From Oligosphaera ethanolica (GTDB lineage: Bacteria; Verrucomicrobiota; Lentisphaeria; Oligosphaerales; Oligosphaeraceae), in assembly GCF_030814695.1 (NCBI RefSeq), contig NZ_JAUSVL010000001.1:2950227-3014226 (forward strand): a DNA stretch of 64,000 nucleotides, in the 5' to 3' direction. Both the position numbers and the translations under genes were made by a program. How positions within the stretch are numbered: the first letter of the stretch is position 1; each line of letters opens with the position of its first letter. Below the pieces are notes generated by a model. It searched no databases. It had not been told where the DNA came from and was given only the letters and a program-made list of their open reading frames with translations. Shown one piece after another: positions 41,893-50,504 of this stretch.

Positions 41893-42454
41893 GTTCCCCC
41901 TGGCGGAGGTGGTCTACGACCATTTCCACGTGATCAAACTGGTCAACGACGCAATTGATGACATACGCCGCAGCGTGCAAAACGATCTGGACAAGGAAAA
42001 TGCCAAGTATCTCAAGGGAAAACGCTACCTTCCCCTGCGCAACCAGGAGGACCTCAACAATGCGGAGAAGACCGAGCTGGCCGAACTGCTGGTGGTTTCA
42101 GAAGAACTTCATGCCGCTTGGCGGATAAAAGAACTGCTGCGTGGTATCTATGAGCTGGCCGATGACCCAGACGAGGCCAGAGACATGCTGACAGCTTGGG
42201 CCGACATCTGCCTGTCCTCGGCAAGTCCCGAGCTGGAGAAGCTGGGGCGAACCGTGCAGCGCCACCTGGACGGCATCTGCGCCTATTGGTCCTGCGGCCG
42301 GATCAGCAACGCCGCCATGGAGGGGTTCAACAATAAAGTGCGCCATATGATAGCGCAGGCCTACGGCTTTCATGACTATGAGTACATGAAACTGAAGATT
42401 TATGAATTGCCTTCAATGGTGCTACGAAAGCAGCTGCTCAGATCCTGCGCATAA
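41893..42454 (+). pseudogene. ISL3 transposase, 3' part
   Basis: Resumes after the IS21 with VVYDHFHVIKLVNDAIDDIR and ends LPSMVLRKQLLRSCA. The final catalytic Glu is in NAAMEGFNNKVRHMIAQAYG. Together with 38104-38794 this gives a complete ISL3 transposase apart from the frameshift and the IS21 insertion. Confidence 0.85.
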
Positions 42455-42620
42455 TGGCCACTGTTTTTCATAAAACCGGGAAGATGCCCATTCCCCATCC
42501 ACTAACTGCCTGCGAATGGACTTGTTTTGAAAAATAACTATTTTTTTGTTCGTGTCATCGTGACCATTTATATTCACTGGGGACTCTTTCATTTTGTGCC
42601 TTTCTCAATAAATATGACTC

Positions 42621-42645
42621 AGTTGACTACAATTTGTAGTCAACT
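42621..42645. promoter_or_regulatory. 25-bp perfect palindrome downstream of the helicase operon
   Basis: AGTTGACTACAA-T-TTGTAGTCAACT. It could be an operator or part of a bidirectional terminator for the minus-strand operon that ends at 42842. The whole stretch 42489-42841 holds no gene. Confidence 0.5.
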
Positions 42646-42717
42646 CGCTTTCTTCCTTCCTTCTTGAGGTGCGGTTTCAGCACGCTCTCCAGTATTGGCG
42701 ATGTTTGGCTTGAGCAG

Positions 42718-42740
42718 AACCGCGGTTCATGCGGTTTTTC
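42718..42740 (+). terminator. Weak hairpin with T tract
   Basis: AACCGC-GGTTCAT-GCGGTT followed by TTTCC on the plus strand. It is oriented to stop plus-strand transcription leaving the ISL3 side; no plus-strand host gene precedes it, so it may be a leftover IS part. Confidence 0.4.
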
Positions 42741-42841
42741 CTTCAAATATTTTTATCGCTTTGCTTTTCGTCATATTGCACAATCCTTTATCTCATCAAC
42801 GCGACTACTGCTCATTACGCCTAACATATTGAATGTTTTTC

Positions 42842-44643
42842 TCATTTTTTTACCTGAAGTTCGGCCGCAATAATTATCTCGCTGTTTTTGTAGTTCAGGC
42901 GTGTTTTCAGGTTGACCAGATAAAAGTCCCCCAGTGTTTCCCGAAGAGACTCTACAGCGTCAAGAAATTTTGAGACTTTATCTGGATCCTTCGATAAATC
43001 GTGTTGTGCCAACTTGCGCAAGGTATAATCAGGCAATGAACCATATTGCCGGATATCTTCCAATATCGTACGCAAAAAATGCAAAATGTCATACCGATTC
43101 TCTTTTTCGCAGAACGTGATTGCGGCAACAACATTATTACGAGCCTTGGTCTCAAGCGACTGCGCATTTTTAGTTCCGCCGGAAAATGTTTCCTGATACT
43201 TACCGGCGAGATCATATGCCTTCCAGAAAACATTCCCTAATTCAAGCCGGGGTTCTTCAAATGGACAACGGAGCTTTTGCAAAGCATCTTCCACCGGAAT
43301 CTGCGATGTCTTCATGTTCCCGCTTGCATCGACTTGAAGACTGAATAATCCCAGACCTTTGCGTTTGAATAGAATCAACTCGTTGGCAGATGCGGCCTTG
43401 GCTGTCTTAATGCGAAACGGAAGATGTGTTATTCGCTCAAATATTTCCGGATGAGTTCGCTTGGCTTCCGCAAGTTCTTTTTTTACAAAGGTAAGAAAGC
43501 TTTCTGTCTCAGCCTCTTCGGGGCTTTGCTGGAGTTTATGATACAGGCTCGACGCTGTGGGTGTTTCATCGATATCGAAGATTTGGGCGTCTTCGCCGAT
43601 GGAATTGTGGATCATAAACATCTTTGCCGCTGCGATTTCACGGCTTTTTGCAATTGTAGCGCCCACCTCAGTCGGGAAAAAATTAAAAATATACAACTGT
43701 TGAAACACTTTTTTCCCAATTCGATTGATACGGCCAACTCGCTGAATCACGCGTGTTGGATTCCACGGAATATCATAATTGATAACAAGCCCGGCACGAT
43801 TCAGATTATGTCCTTCGGACATTTTATCTGTTGCCAGAAGAATTTGATAATCATCTTTTTGTTCACCCTTAAATGATGCATCAAAATTCTTTTCAATATC
43901 TGATATTGCTTTCGCAGATATGGAACCGACTGCAGTTATAATCTTTCCAGGCAGTTTTGCTTCCAGATAATTGCTCAGGTGACGAATTGTGTCGGCATAT
44001 TCGGAAAAGACTATTACCTTACGTGCAGGTTCCCCTGATCCGGCAACCAATGATTCATGAGTTCCAGTTATAACGGAGAATAAGGATCGTGCCAGACATG
44101 CGGCCTTAGGATCTTTCGTCGCAAGAGTTAAGATTTTCATCCGTTCAATTAATTCTTCAAACAACAGGATATCGGATTCAATATCGGCGATAAAATCATT
44201 CTTTCTGGAAAAAGAGTCAACCTGATAGACTTTGTTGTTTTTAGGAAGAACTTTTGTTTCGAGCATTTCCTCATAACGGTTCAATTCTTCCTCAATCAGA
44301 TCGTCATCCGCTTCATAAATCTTTTCCAGAAGATTACGATCCAGGATAAATTTACCGGTTTTACGGATAAACGTCTCTGCCTTTCGATGAACGGCAAGGA
44401 AATTTTCAATGCTCTGCGCAAATGCGCCAAAGGAACTTTCAAAACGTCGTACCAGTAACCGGCGCATGAAGTCATATAAGTTCGTCTGCTGGTTCAGTTC
44501 GCGATTGCTTTCAGCGTCAAGTTCCCCGGAAACAGATTGTTCATAAACGAATGGACGGTAAATTGCGCCATTGAATCGCCCCTCTTCACCAAAGTACTCA
44601 TTTAAAACTTCATCGTAAAATTTTGATTGTTCCGGACTTAAAT
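42842..44643 (-). pseudogene. PLD-SNF2 helicase (fourth operon gene), 3' part after IS insertion
   Basis: This half starts inside the IS end (MWDL...) and continues the helicase from DLSPEQSKFYDEVLNEYFGE. It holds the RecA-2 domain: KVIVFSEYADTIRHL, LLATDKMSEGHNLNRAG (motif V) and QRVGRINRIGKK (motif VI), then a helical C-terminal domain ending AAELQVKK. Joined to 46864-48484 with one TTAAAT copy, the frame is restored to 1138 residues, close to the 1112-residue intact paralogue at 53812-57150. As it stands the RecA-1 and RecA-2 domains are on separate ORFs, so ATPase activity is lost unless the halves associate. It is the promoter-distal gene of the operon. Confidence 0.9.
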
Positions 44644-44659
44644 CCCACATTTCTCACAC

Positions 44660-44699
44660 AAAACCGTGAAAAAAACGTCTATTTTCTCGCGGTTTTTTT
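44660..44699 (+). terminator. Hairpin-T7 at the IS left end
   Basis: AAACCGTGA pairs with TCGCGGTTT and is followed by TTTTA in the plus direction, before the first IS gene. It can block read-through into the IS from the left flank. Confidence 0.5.
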
Positions 44700-44743
44700 A
44701 TTTGCCCACTTGCATGTCGCATATTATATACGACATTATAGGC

Positions 44744-45073
44744 ATGTCAAACGCCACTCACCAACAACTGCTTGCTGAACGCTCCGCCCTATTGGCGGAA
44801 CTTGCCCGCCTTCCACACGTGGTCCATGGTTCCATCGTTGAGCGGTACACCGTCTGTTCACGGGCGAACTGCAAATGCCACCAGGGGCGGAAGCATGGTC
44901 CGGTCATGTGCATCGTGGTCAATGAGAACGGGAAGCAGCGGCAGAAGTACATCCCCAAGGAGATGCGGGAGCTGGCCGTGCAGTATGTGGATGAATACAA
45001 ACGCGCGCTGACGCTTTTGGACCGCATCAGCGCCATCAACGTGCAACTTCTTCAGGAGAAAAACAATGGCTGA
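44744..45073 (+). CDS. DUF6788-like IS accessory protein
   Basis: Starting at ATG 44744 the 109-residue product has a Cys cluster TVCSRANCKCHQGRKHGP and a helical tail (YVDEYKRALTLLDRISAINV) ending KNNG. This CxxxxCxC..G..HGP layout fits the DUF6788 family (family name from memory). It lies directly before the transposase with an eight-base overlap (ATGGCTGA) and so is translationally coupled. A relative with the same Cys pattern sits before the ISKra4-like transposase at 57630. Role in transposition is unknown; metal or DNA binding is a guess. Confidence 0.75.
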   Translation: MSNATHQQLLAERSALLAELARLPHVVHGSIVERYTVCSRANCKCHQGRKHGPVMCIVVNENGKQRQKYIPKEMRELAVQYVDEYKRALTLLDRISAINVQLLQEKNNG

Positions 45074-46814
45074 CACCACGTTGTCCCCGGAGCTTCTTGC
45101 CGCCATTCGCAGCATGGAGGTGCGTGGCGTTGACCATCTTCCGGTTGTGGCGGCGTTCTGCAACGCGATTCATCTGCAGGACATCGTCAATGGCTTCGTG
45201 GACACCAGGATGGACGTAAGGCCCGGGGCCATTGTCCAGGCGATGGTGCTGGACACCCTCAGCGGTCGCTCCCCTCTCTACCACTTGGAGTCATTCATGG
45301 AGGAGCAGGATAGTGAACTGCTGCTTGGTGAGAAGCACGACGCCCACAATTTTTCCGATACCAACATTGGCCGCGCTCTTGACGCCATCTTCGCGGCGGG
45401 GTCCTCGAATATGTTGACGCAGATAGCCATCTCGGCCTGCAAGACCTTCCACATCAACTGTTCCCGTCTGAGCTTCGACACGACGTCCATAAGCGTGTGG
45501 GGCGAATACGCCAACTATGACAAGAGCGACGATGCGCCTGCCGACGACGGAACGCCCAGAGCCCCCTGTGTCACCTACGGTCACAGCAAGGACCACAACC
45601 CCGACTTGAAGCAGGTGATGGCTGAACTTCTCTGCGTCGAGCGTGGCGTGCCGATTTTCGGCAGGTGCATAGACGGCAACGCCTCCGATAAGACGAACAA
45701 CAACAAGATGCTGACGAAAATCTCCTCGCTGATGGCCAAACATGGACTTAGCCAGGGCGCCTTCACCTATGTGGCCGACTCCGCGCTGGTCACCGAGCCC
45801 AACCTGGAGCTTCTTTCGTCGACGCCCTTTGTCACTCGTCTTCCAGGCGTATACCGGGAATGCGACCGGGTCGTCGGCGAGGCTGTCGACGCGGGGAAAT
45901 GGGTTGAGCTTGGCACCTTGTCCGAGCTGCCGTCACCCGTAAGCAGGCCTTGTTCCGACTATCGCGTGGCCGAAAGCCACGTCACTCTTTACGGGATGAA
46001 ATACCGCGCCGTCATCGTCCATTCCGACTCGCATGATCGCAGAATGCAGAAGCGCCTGGAGAAAGCTGTCAATGCCTCGCGGCAGAATCTGGAGAAGCAG
46101 CTCAAGAAGCAGGAACGTGAGTTTTTCTGCCAGGCCGACGCTGAGAAAGCGGCCGAAGCGTTGCGCAAAACATCGGACCCCATGCATGCCTTGGATGTTG
46201 AAGTCATACAGACTGAGGCGAATAAGCGCGGGCGTCCACCGAAGAACGGAAACATTCAGACTCGCCCCAAATACACGCTCAAGACGACCATCCGAAAAAA
46301 AGAGGAGGGAGTGAAACGCGAGGAAGAACGTGCCGGCTGCTTCGTCCTGTTGACGAACATCCCATTGGCAGGAGATGGAGCGATGGACGCGAAAAGCCTG
46401 TTCCTTGCCTACAAGGGACAATATGGCGTGGAAAACAACTTTGCCTTCCTGAAAGACCCGCTTATCGTCAACGACATGTTCTTGAAGAAGGCCGAACGCA
46501 TCGACGTGCTCGGAATCATCCTCATTCTATCACTGCTGATCTGGCGCTTGATCGAGCGTTCCATGCGCAATCACTTGGCAAATACCGGTGGCACCCTCGT
46601 GGGACTCAACCAGCAACTAACCAAAAGGCCAACGGCCTACGCAATGTCAACCAAGTTCAGAGGGCTACAGATCATGCTCGTGCAAGGAACGCGAATGCTG
46701 GCGCGGGACTTGAGCGATGACGTCACCGCCTACCTGGAAGCATTGGGCCTTACGATGGAAGTGTTTACGACGCCAGGCTATGCGTGCAAACCAGTTCTGA
46801 AAGAGCGATCGTGA
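45066..46814 (+). CDS. IS1634-family transposase (DUF4277 N-terminus)
   Basis: The 582-residue protein begins with SPELLAAIRSMEVRGVDHLP, the DUF4277 domain typical of IS1634 transposases. The DDE core includes LSFDTTSISVWG (D), AFTYVADSALV (D) and the YREK-like YKGQYGVENNFAFLKDP (E). Residues about 320-420 form a charged insertion with helical segments. No frameshift or stop is seen, so it is likely active. The six-base target duplication fits IS1634. Its 3' end nearly reaches the right inverted repeat. Confidence 0.92.
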   Translation: MADTTLSPELLAAIRSMEVRGVDHLPVVAAFCNAIHLQDIVNGFVDTRMDVRPGAIVQAMVLDTLSGRSPLYHLESFMEEQDSELLLGEKHDAHNFSDTNIGRALDAIFAAGSSNMLTQIAISACKTFHINCSRLSFDTTSISVWGEYANYDKSDDAPADDGTPRAPCVTYGHSKDHNPDLKQVMAELLCVERGVPIFGRCIDGNASDKTNNNKMLTKISSLMAKHGLSQGAFTYVADSALVTEPNLELLSSTPFVTRLPGVYRECDRVVGEAVDAGKWVELGTLSELPSPVSRPCSDYRVAESHVTLYGMKYRAVIVHSDSHDRRMQKRLEKAVNASRQNLEKQLKKQEREFFCQADAEKAAEALRKTSDPMHALDVEVIQTEANKRGRPPKNGNIQTRPKYTLKTTIRKKEEGVKREEERAGCFVLLTNIPLAGDGAMDAKSLFLAYKGQYGVENNFAFLKDPLIVNDMFLKKAERIDVLGIILILSLLIWRLIERSMRNHLANTGGTLVGLNQQLTKRPTAYAMSTKFRGLQIMLVQGTRMLARDLSDDVTAYLEALGLTMEVFTTPGYACKPVLKERS

Positions 46815-46863
46815 GAAGGGAAAAATGCGTGGTTTCGGTGCATGAAAAAGTGAGAAATGTGGG

Positions 46864-48484
46864 TTAAATCATAGAATTGCTCTACCGGTGGCATCATGTC
46901 AGACAGTTCGGTGACCTCATTTTTGTAATCAGGATCATTTCGCAGGTCAATGCGATTCCTCCGAATGATAACCGGTTCCAGAATATGCCTGATTTCGCGG
47001 GCCAAGATTTGAGACCATTCCTTAATCAGCCGCAGATCTATCGGCATATCCCCGTCAGGCGCGACTCCGGTAAAGTATTTCGACAATTGATGGAATGCTT
47101 GCTCTGCTTTTTTTACTTTTTGCGGGTCTGTGCTACGGTGGTGTTTCTGAACATCTCCTAACAGGCGAAACATGCGGTCATAATGGGCAAACCGGTTTGC
47201 CAGATGGTTGTCCAAGGTAATTTTCGAGCGATTCGGAATAATGAACAATTTCAGCAGGGAGAAAATATCTGCCGGACGGTTGTTGAACGGCGTGGCCGTC
47301 AGCATTATCACCTGGCGACCGCGGCAAATATTGCAAAGCGTTTCATAGTCCTGTGTGTCCTGGTTCTTGAAACGGTGCGCTTCGTCGATGATCACCACAT
47401 CAATATCACCATCCCGATTGACGTAGTCCAACGCCGCTTCCAGAAGACCGCAGGAAAAGACTTCCCAACCGTCAAGCTTAAATTGCGACTTGTAGTCGCG
47501 CCAGCCGCCTTTTGCCTTACTTTCGTTTCCGATTAATCCCGGAGGCGCGATGATAATTCCGCGTTTGTATGTTCCACGGGCGACCATGCTGGCAATTACG
47601 GATTTTCCCAACCCCACGACGTCGGCAATAATGACGCCGTTGTATTCTTTAAGAATCGTTAAGGCCTGATTGACGGCATCCAACTGGTATTTGTATTTCT
47701 TGTATCCGTTTTGCTCCAACAGTTTTTCCAGGCGTTCAGAAACATTGACTTGAGTTTGGATGTCCAAATAATTTTTCAGCGCCAAAATATATGCTTCGAA
47801 TGGGGTAACCGGGGACAGCATGGATTCCTTCTCAAACAGATCGAGAATTTTCTGTTTGGTTGGAGGATCCTCGGTCAAGGTGACGGAATTGCTCCACAAC
47901 TCGTCAAAAATCATGTTGACCTCTTCGCAGCCGCAGTCATTGATTCTAACATCAATGTCGGTTTCAGTGGAAAGCCCCGGCATGGTAAAATTACTGCTTC
48001 CGGTGATCCAGGCGCAATGCGCCATCAATTCCTTATTGCCGGCAAGGTCGAAGATGAAAAGCTTTTCCCGATTTTCCGCCCTGGTCTTGCGGATGACGAT
48101 CCGGTCGGCGCGAAGCATTTCCAGAAAGTAACCGATCCTGCTATGAAAACTTTCCTTGTCGAATTCCGGCGCGTTCGCCGCCTTGCGCAAACCGGACAGA
48201 TATCTTTCACGGATTTCATTGTCGGAGTAACTGTATGACTGACCGAAGTCGTCGGCTTCATCAAGAATGCATTCCACCACCCGGTTAAATACGGTTTCTA
48301 CTTCCATGCCGACCAGGATGCGTAGCTTTATTTGCGGACTTGCCGTCAACGCGTCATACAACGCCCGGATACCGGAAAAATAAAAGAAGCCGACCAATAT
48401 CTTCAGCTCGGAACTCTTATTGCAAAGTTCCATAAACTGCTGTTTCAGTTGTTTCCCGTGTTTGTGGGTCAGTATCATATCCAT
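46864..48484 (-). pseudogene. PLD-SNF2 helicase (fourth operon gene), 5' part before IS insertion
   Basis: The N-terminal PLD-like region (LKILVGFFYFSGIRALYDAL, KLRILVGMEV, NREKLFIFDLAG, WITGSSNFTMPGL) is followed by RecA-1 of an SNF2/DEAD helicase: YQLDAVNQAL, IADVVGLGKSVIASM (Walker A), IIDEAHRFKN (DEAH), LTATPFNNRPADIF. The HxK of the HKD motif reads REK instead of HSK as in its paralogue, so the PLD site appears degenerate. The frame is intact up to EQFYDL, where the IS1634-type element begins, then adds 28 IS-derived residues to 46778. TAAGG precedes the ATG. It follows the AlbA_2 gene by 19 bp. Confidence 0.9.
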
Positions 48485-48503
48485 GCGATATTACCTTACG
48501 TAT

Positions 48504-50492
48504 TCAATCCCGCGCATCCGAATCCGTTTCGGTTCTGCGGTGCAATTTCTTTAGAAACGACATCGCATTCCGACAGTCATTACTTTGGACCGGATAGCCG
48601 GGATGTCCATTCTTGCTCCGGATGAAAATGCGACTTATATAAGATCCGGATTCCGCCGGTACGCATTCCAGGTTAACCACTTTCGCCAGCTCGAGTTTTA
48701 CAAATTCATTACCCTGGGTCTGCATCGACAGCGGATTATGCACGGCATAATTGGCAATGGCAACGGCTTTCGCCATCGCAGTTCCATCCGGTTTCACGCT
48801 GTGAATAACCAGAAGATCACTTTCGGAACAGCGCAGAATCTTAATCAGTTTGGCCTTGGCGTTCCAGCCGTTGCTGTATTTTTTACCCGATTTCGCCAAC
48901 TTCTCTTTATAAACTTCGCCGGGATTGACGATATTGATACGTCCGTTGTCATAGCAAAGCAGAAGACGGGCCTTTTTATTCTTGTCATTCGCGGTAAGCC
49001 GGATGTTGGCAAGGACGTCTCCGCCGTTGACCGGGTCTTTCTGGCGGGATATTTCGCCGGTTCGATAGAACGTAAAACAGCACCAGGGCGCGGCCTCGGA
49101 ACGCGTTGACGCGTCCGGCTCAGGCAAGACTTTGACTTCTTCTTTATCTTTTTCCGTGATTTTCTCCGTCTTCTCCACCTTCAACGTCATATTATCCGGA
49201 TCCAGATCGATTTTCGGCAGATCGCGCTTCATCCGGTCGATAATGAAAAAGGTTATTTCATCGCCTTTCAGTTGCTGGCACATATTACCGGAACGCTTGT
49301 ATATGGCGGTTTTCTCCAGATAAATTGGTTTGCTGGACGGCGGCACGATCACCAGACATACCACTTTACCGTCGCCGGTCTTCTGGAACTGGATATCCAG
49401 CAGGCTATTGGCAAAGCCGCCCAGCTTCCTGGCAACGGTGTTCCGGATCTTCAATTCCACCCCGTCCAGGTTCGTTTTATAGGAATACTCATCTTCCTGG
49501 CTGCTGTTCAGCAACGGCAAATCGTTGTTGATGCCGCAAATCGTGCCGTTGTCGCGATAGCCGATGTAGATACAGCCGCCGCCGGCGTTCATGAAGGCCG
49601 CGATCTGCTGCATGAGCTCGTTACCCAACTGCTTGTCGATGTCCTGCTCGGACTTCGCCGTAAACACCAGGGAACTCTTGAGTTCGAGCTGCCCGTTTTC
49701 CCGTCCGGGGGATTCCTGGCTGATTTCTCGTAGCGCCGCGAGTTCGCCGGCATTGAATTCGCTGCCGGGAGGCATCAGGATCAGCCACCCTTTGGGGGAA
49801 ACCTCTTTGACCAGAAGTTCGATCTCATCGCCGGGGCCAAGGTCGGAAGCGTGACTCAAGTAGAAGCGATGCATGTATCCGTGGATTTTGTCTTTTACGG
49901 CAAAGAAGCTGCGGTTGGCCAGACGGTCAAGTTCCTCGGCGACAATTTCGAAGAAATAGCGTTGCCCGGATATAAAGGATTTTTGCAGTTCCCGGGCGGT
50001 AAGGCTGATGAATTCCAACCAGTGCCCCTTTACCGCGCTGACCGTAAGTTCCAGTTCGTCGCCGATTCCATGTTCCCGGTCGGAAAAATAACGATGCTCC
50101 AGTCCATGCACGTCGCGGAGCAGGTGATATTCAATCGGCTGTCCTTTAACATCGCGTCCTTCCGGCAGAGCGGATACAGTGAATAAATAAGGTTTCCCAA
50201 TTTCATAAAGGTCACTCAATATTGCGTTAAGATCCTGTTTCAGAATCGGGAAGGCGGTCTCCTGCCCATCGGAATCCTTGATAAAGCCGCAGACGAAACA
50301 GGAAAACTGCTCCGGAATATCGTCGGGATCCCAGTTTTTCTGGTAATCCAAAGCTTCCACCCGGAAATAAAACGGTTCACTGCCTGGTAGCGTTGTTTTC
50401 CCCTCATGTTTTAGCGCAAAGAAAAGTTTCCCATTAACCTGTTCCACCCGGTCAAAGTCCAGTTTGTAACTATTCCCTTTTTCAAAAGTCAT
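48504..50492 (-). CDS. Schlafen/AlbA_2 protein with N-terminal OB-like repeats
   Basis: Residues 1-240 contain three beta-rich modules with shared wording (HLLRDVHGLEHRYFSDREHG...GDELELTVSAVKG; FAVKDKIHGYMHRFYLSHAS...GDEIELLVKEVSPKG), OB/S1-like by appearance. Residues about 265-440 are an AlbA_2 domain: ENGQLELKSSL, LMQQIAAFMNAGGGCIYIGY, DNGTICGI, YKRSGNMCQQL. A Lys/Glu linker and a C-terminal beta-rich domain follow, ending DARD. AGGAGGGG precedes the ATG, 12 bp past the methyltransferase stop. AlbA_2 domains bind nucleic acid and NTP-like ligands; some Schlafen relatives cleave tRNA. Here it is probably the nucleic acid sensor or effector of the operon; this is inferred. Confidence 0.82.
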   Translation of the reverse strand: MTFEKGNSYKLDFDRVEQVNGKLFFALKHEGKTTLPGSEPFYFRVEALDYQKNWDPDDIPEQFSCFVCGFIKDSDGQETAFPILKQDLNAILSDLYEIGKPYLFTVSALPEGRDVKGQPIEYHLLRDVHGLEHRYFSDREHGIGDELELTVSAVKGHWLEFISLTARELQKSFISGQRYFFEIVAEELDRLANRSFFAVKDKIHGYMHRFYLSHASDLGPGDEIELLVKEVSPKGWLILMPPGSEFNAGELAALREISQESPGRENGQLELKSSLVFTAKSEQDIDKQLGNELMQQIAAFMNAGGGCIYIGYRDNGTICGINNDLPLLNSSQEDEYSYKTNLDGVELKIRNTVARKLGGFANSLLDIQFQKTGDGKVVCLVIVPPSSKPIYLEKTAIYKRSGNMCQQLKGDEITFFIIDRMKRDLPKIDLDPDNMTLKVEKTEKITEKDKEEVKVLPEPDASTRSEAAPWCCFTFYRTGEISRQKDPVNGGDVLANIRLTANDKNKKARLLLCYDNGRINIVNPGEVYKEKLAKSGKKYSNGWNAKAKLIKILRCSESDLLVIHSVKPDGTAMAKAVAIANYAVHNPLSMQTQGNEFVKLELAKVVNLECVPAESGSYISRIFIRSKNGHPGYPVQSNDCRNAMSFLKKLHRRTETDSDARD

Positions 50493-50504
50493 TTCGCACC
50501 CCTC

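Larger units (their letters stand above)
37749..42488 (+). mobile_element. ISL3-family element, interrupted by IS21
   Basis: The left end GGTTCTTCCCGGTTTTATGA is mirrored by the right end (reverse complement GGCATCTTCCCGGTTTTATG). The element encodes one ISL3 transposase, disrupted by a frameshift and by the IS21 insertion at 38795-41892. No 8-bp target duplication was found, so outer limits are approximate. Without the IS21 the element would be about 1.6 kb. The 350 bp left of the transposase hold no second gene. Confidence 0.75.
44644..46863 (+). mobile_element. IS1634-type element inserted in the helicase gene
   Basis: Terminal repeats CCCACATTTCTCAC at the left and GTGAGAAATGTGGG at the right are exact inverts. 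TTAAAT is duplicated at 44638-44643 and 46864-46869. The 2.2-kb element encodes a small DUF6788-like protein and a DUF4277-containing transposase on the plus strand, opposite to the host gene. A second, truncated left end of the same type is at 37702-37748. Everything needed for mobility appears intact, so the insertion may be recent. Confidence 0.93.
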
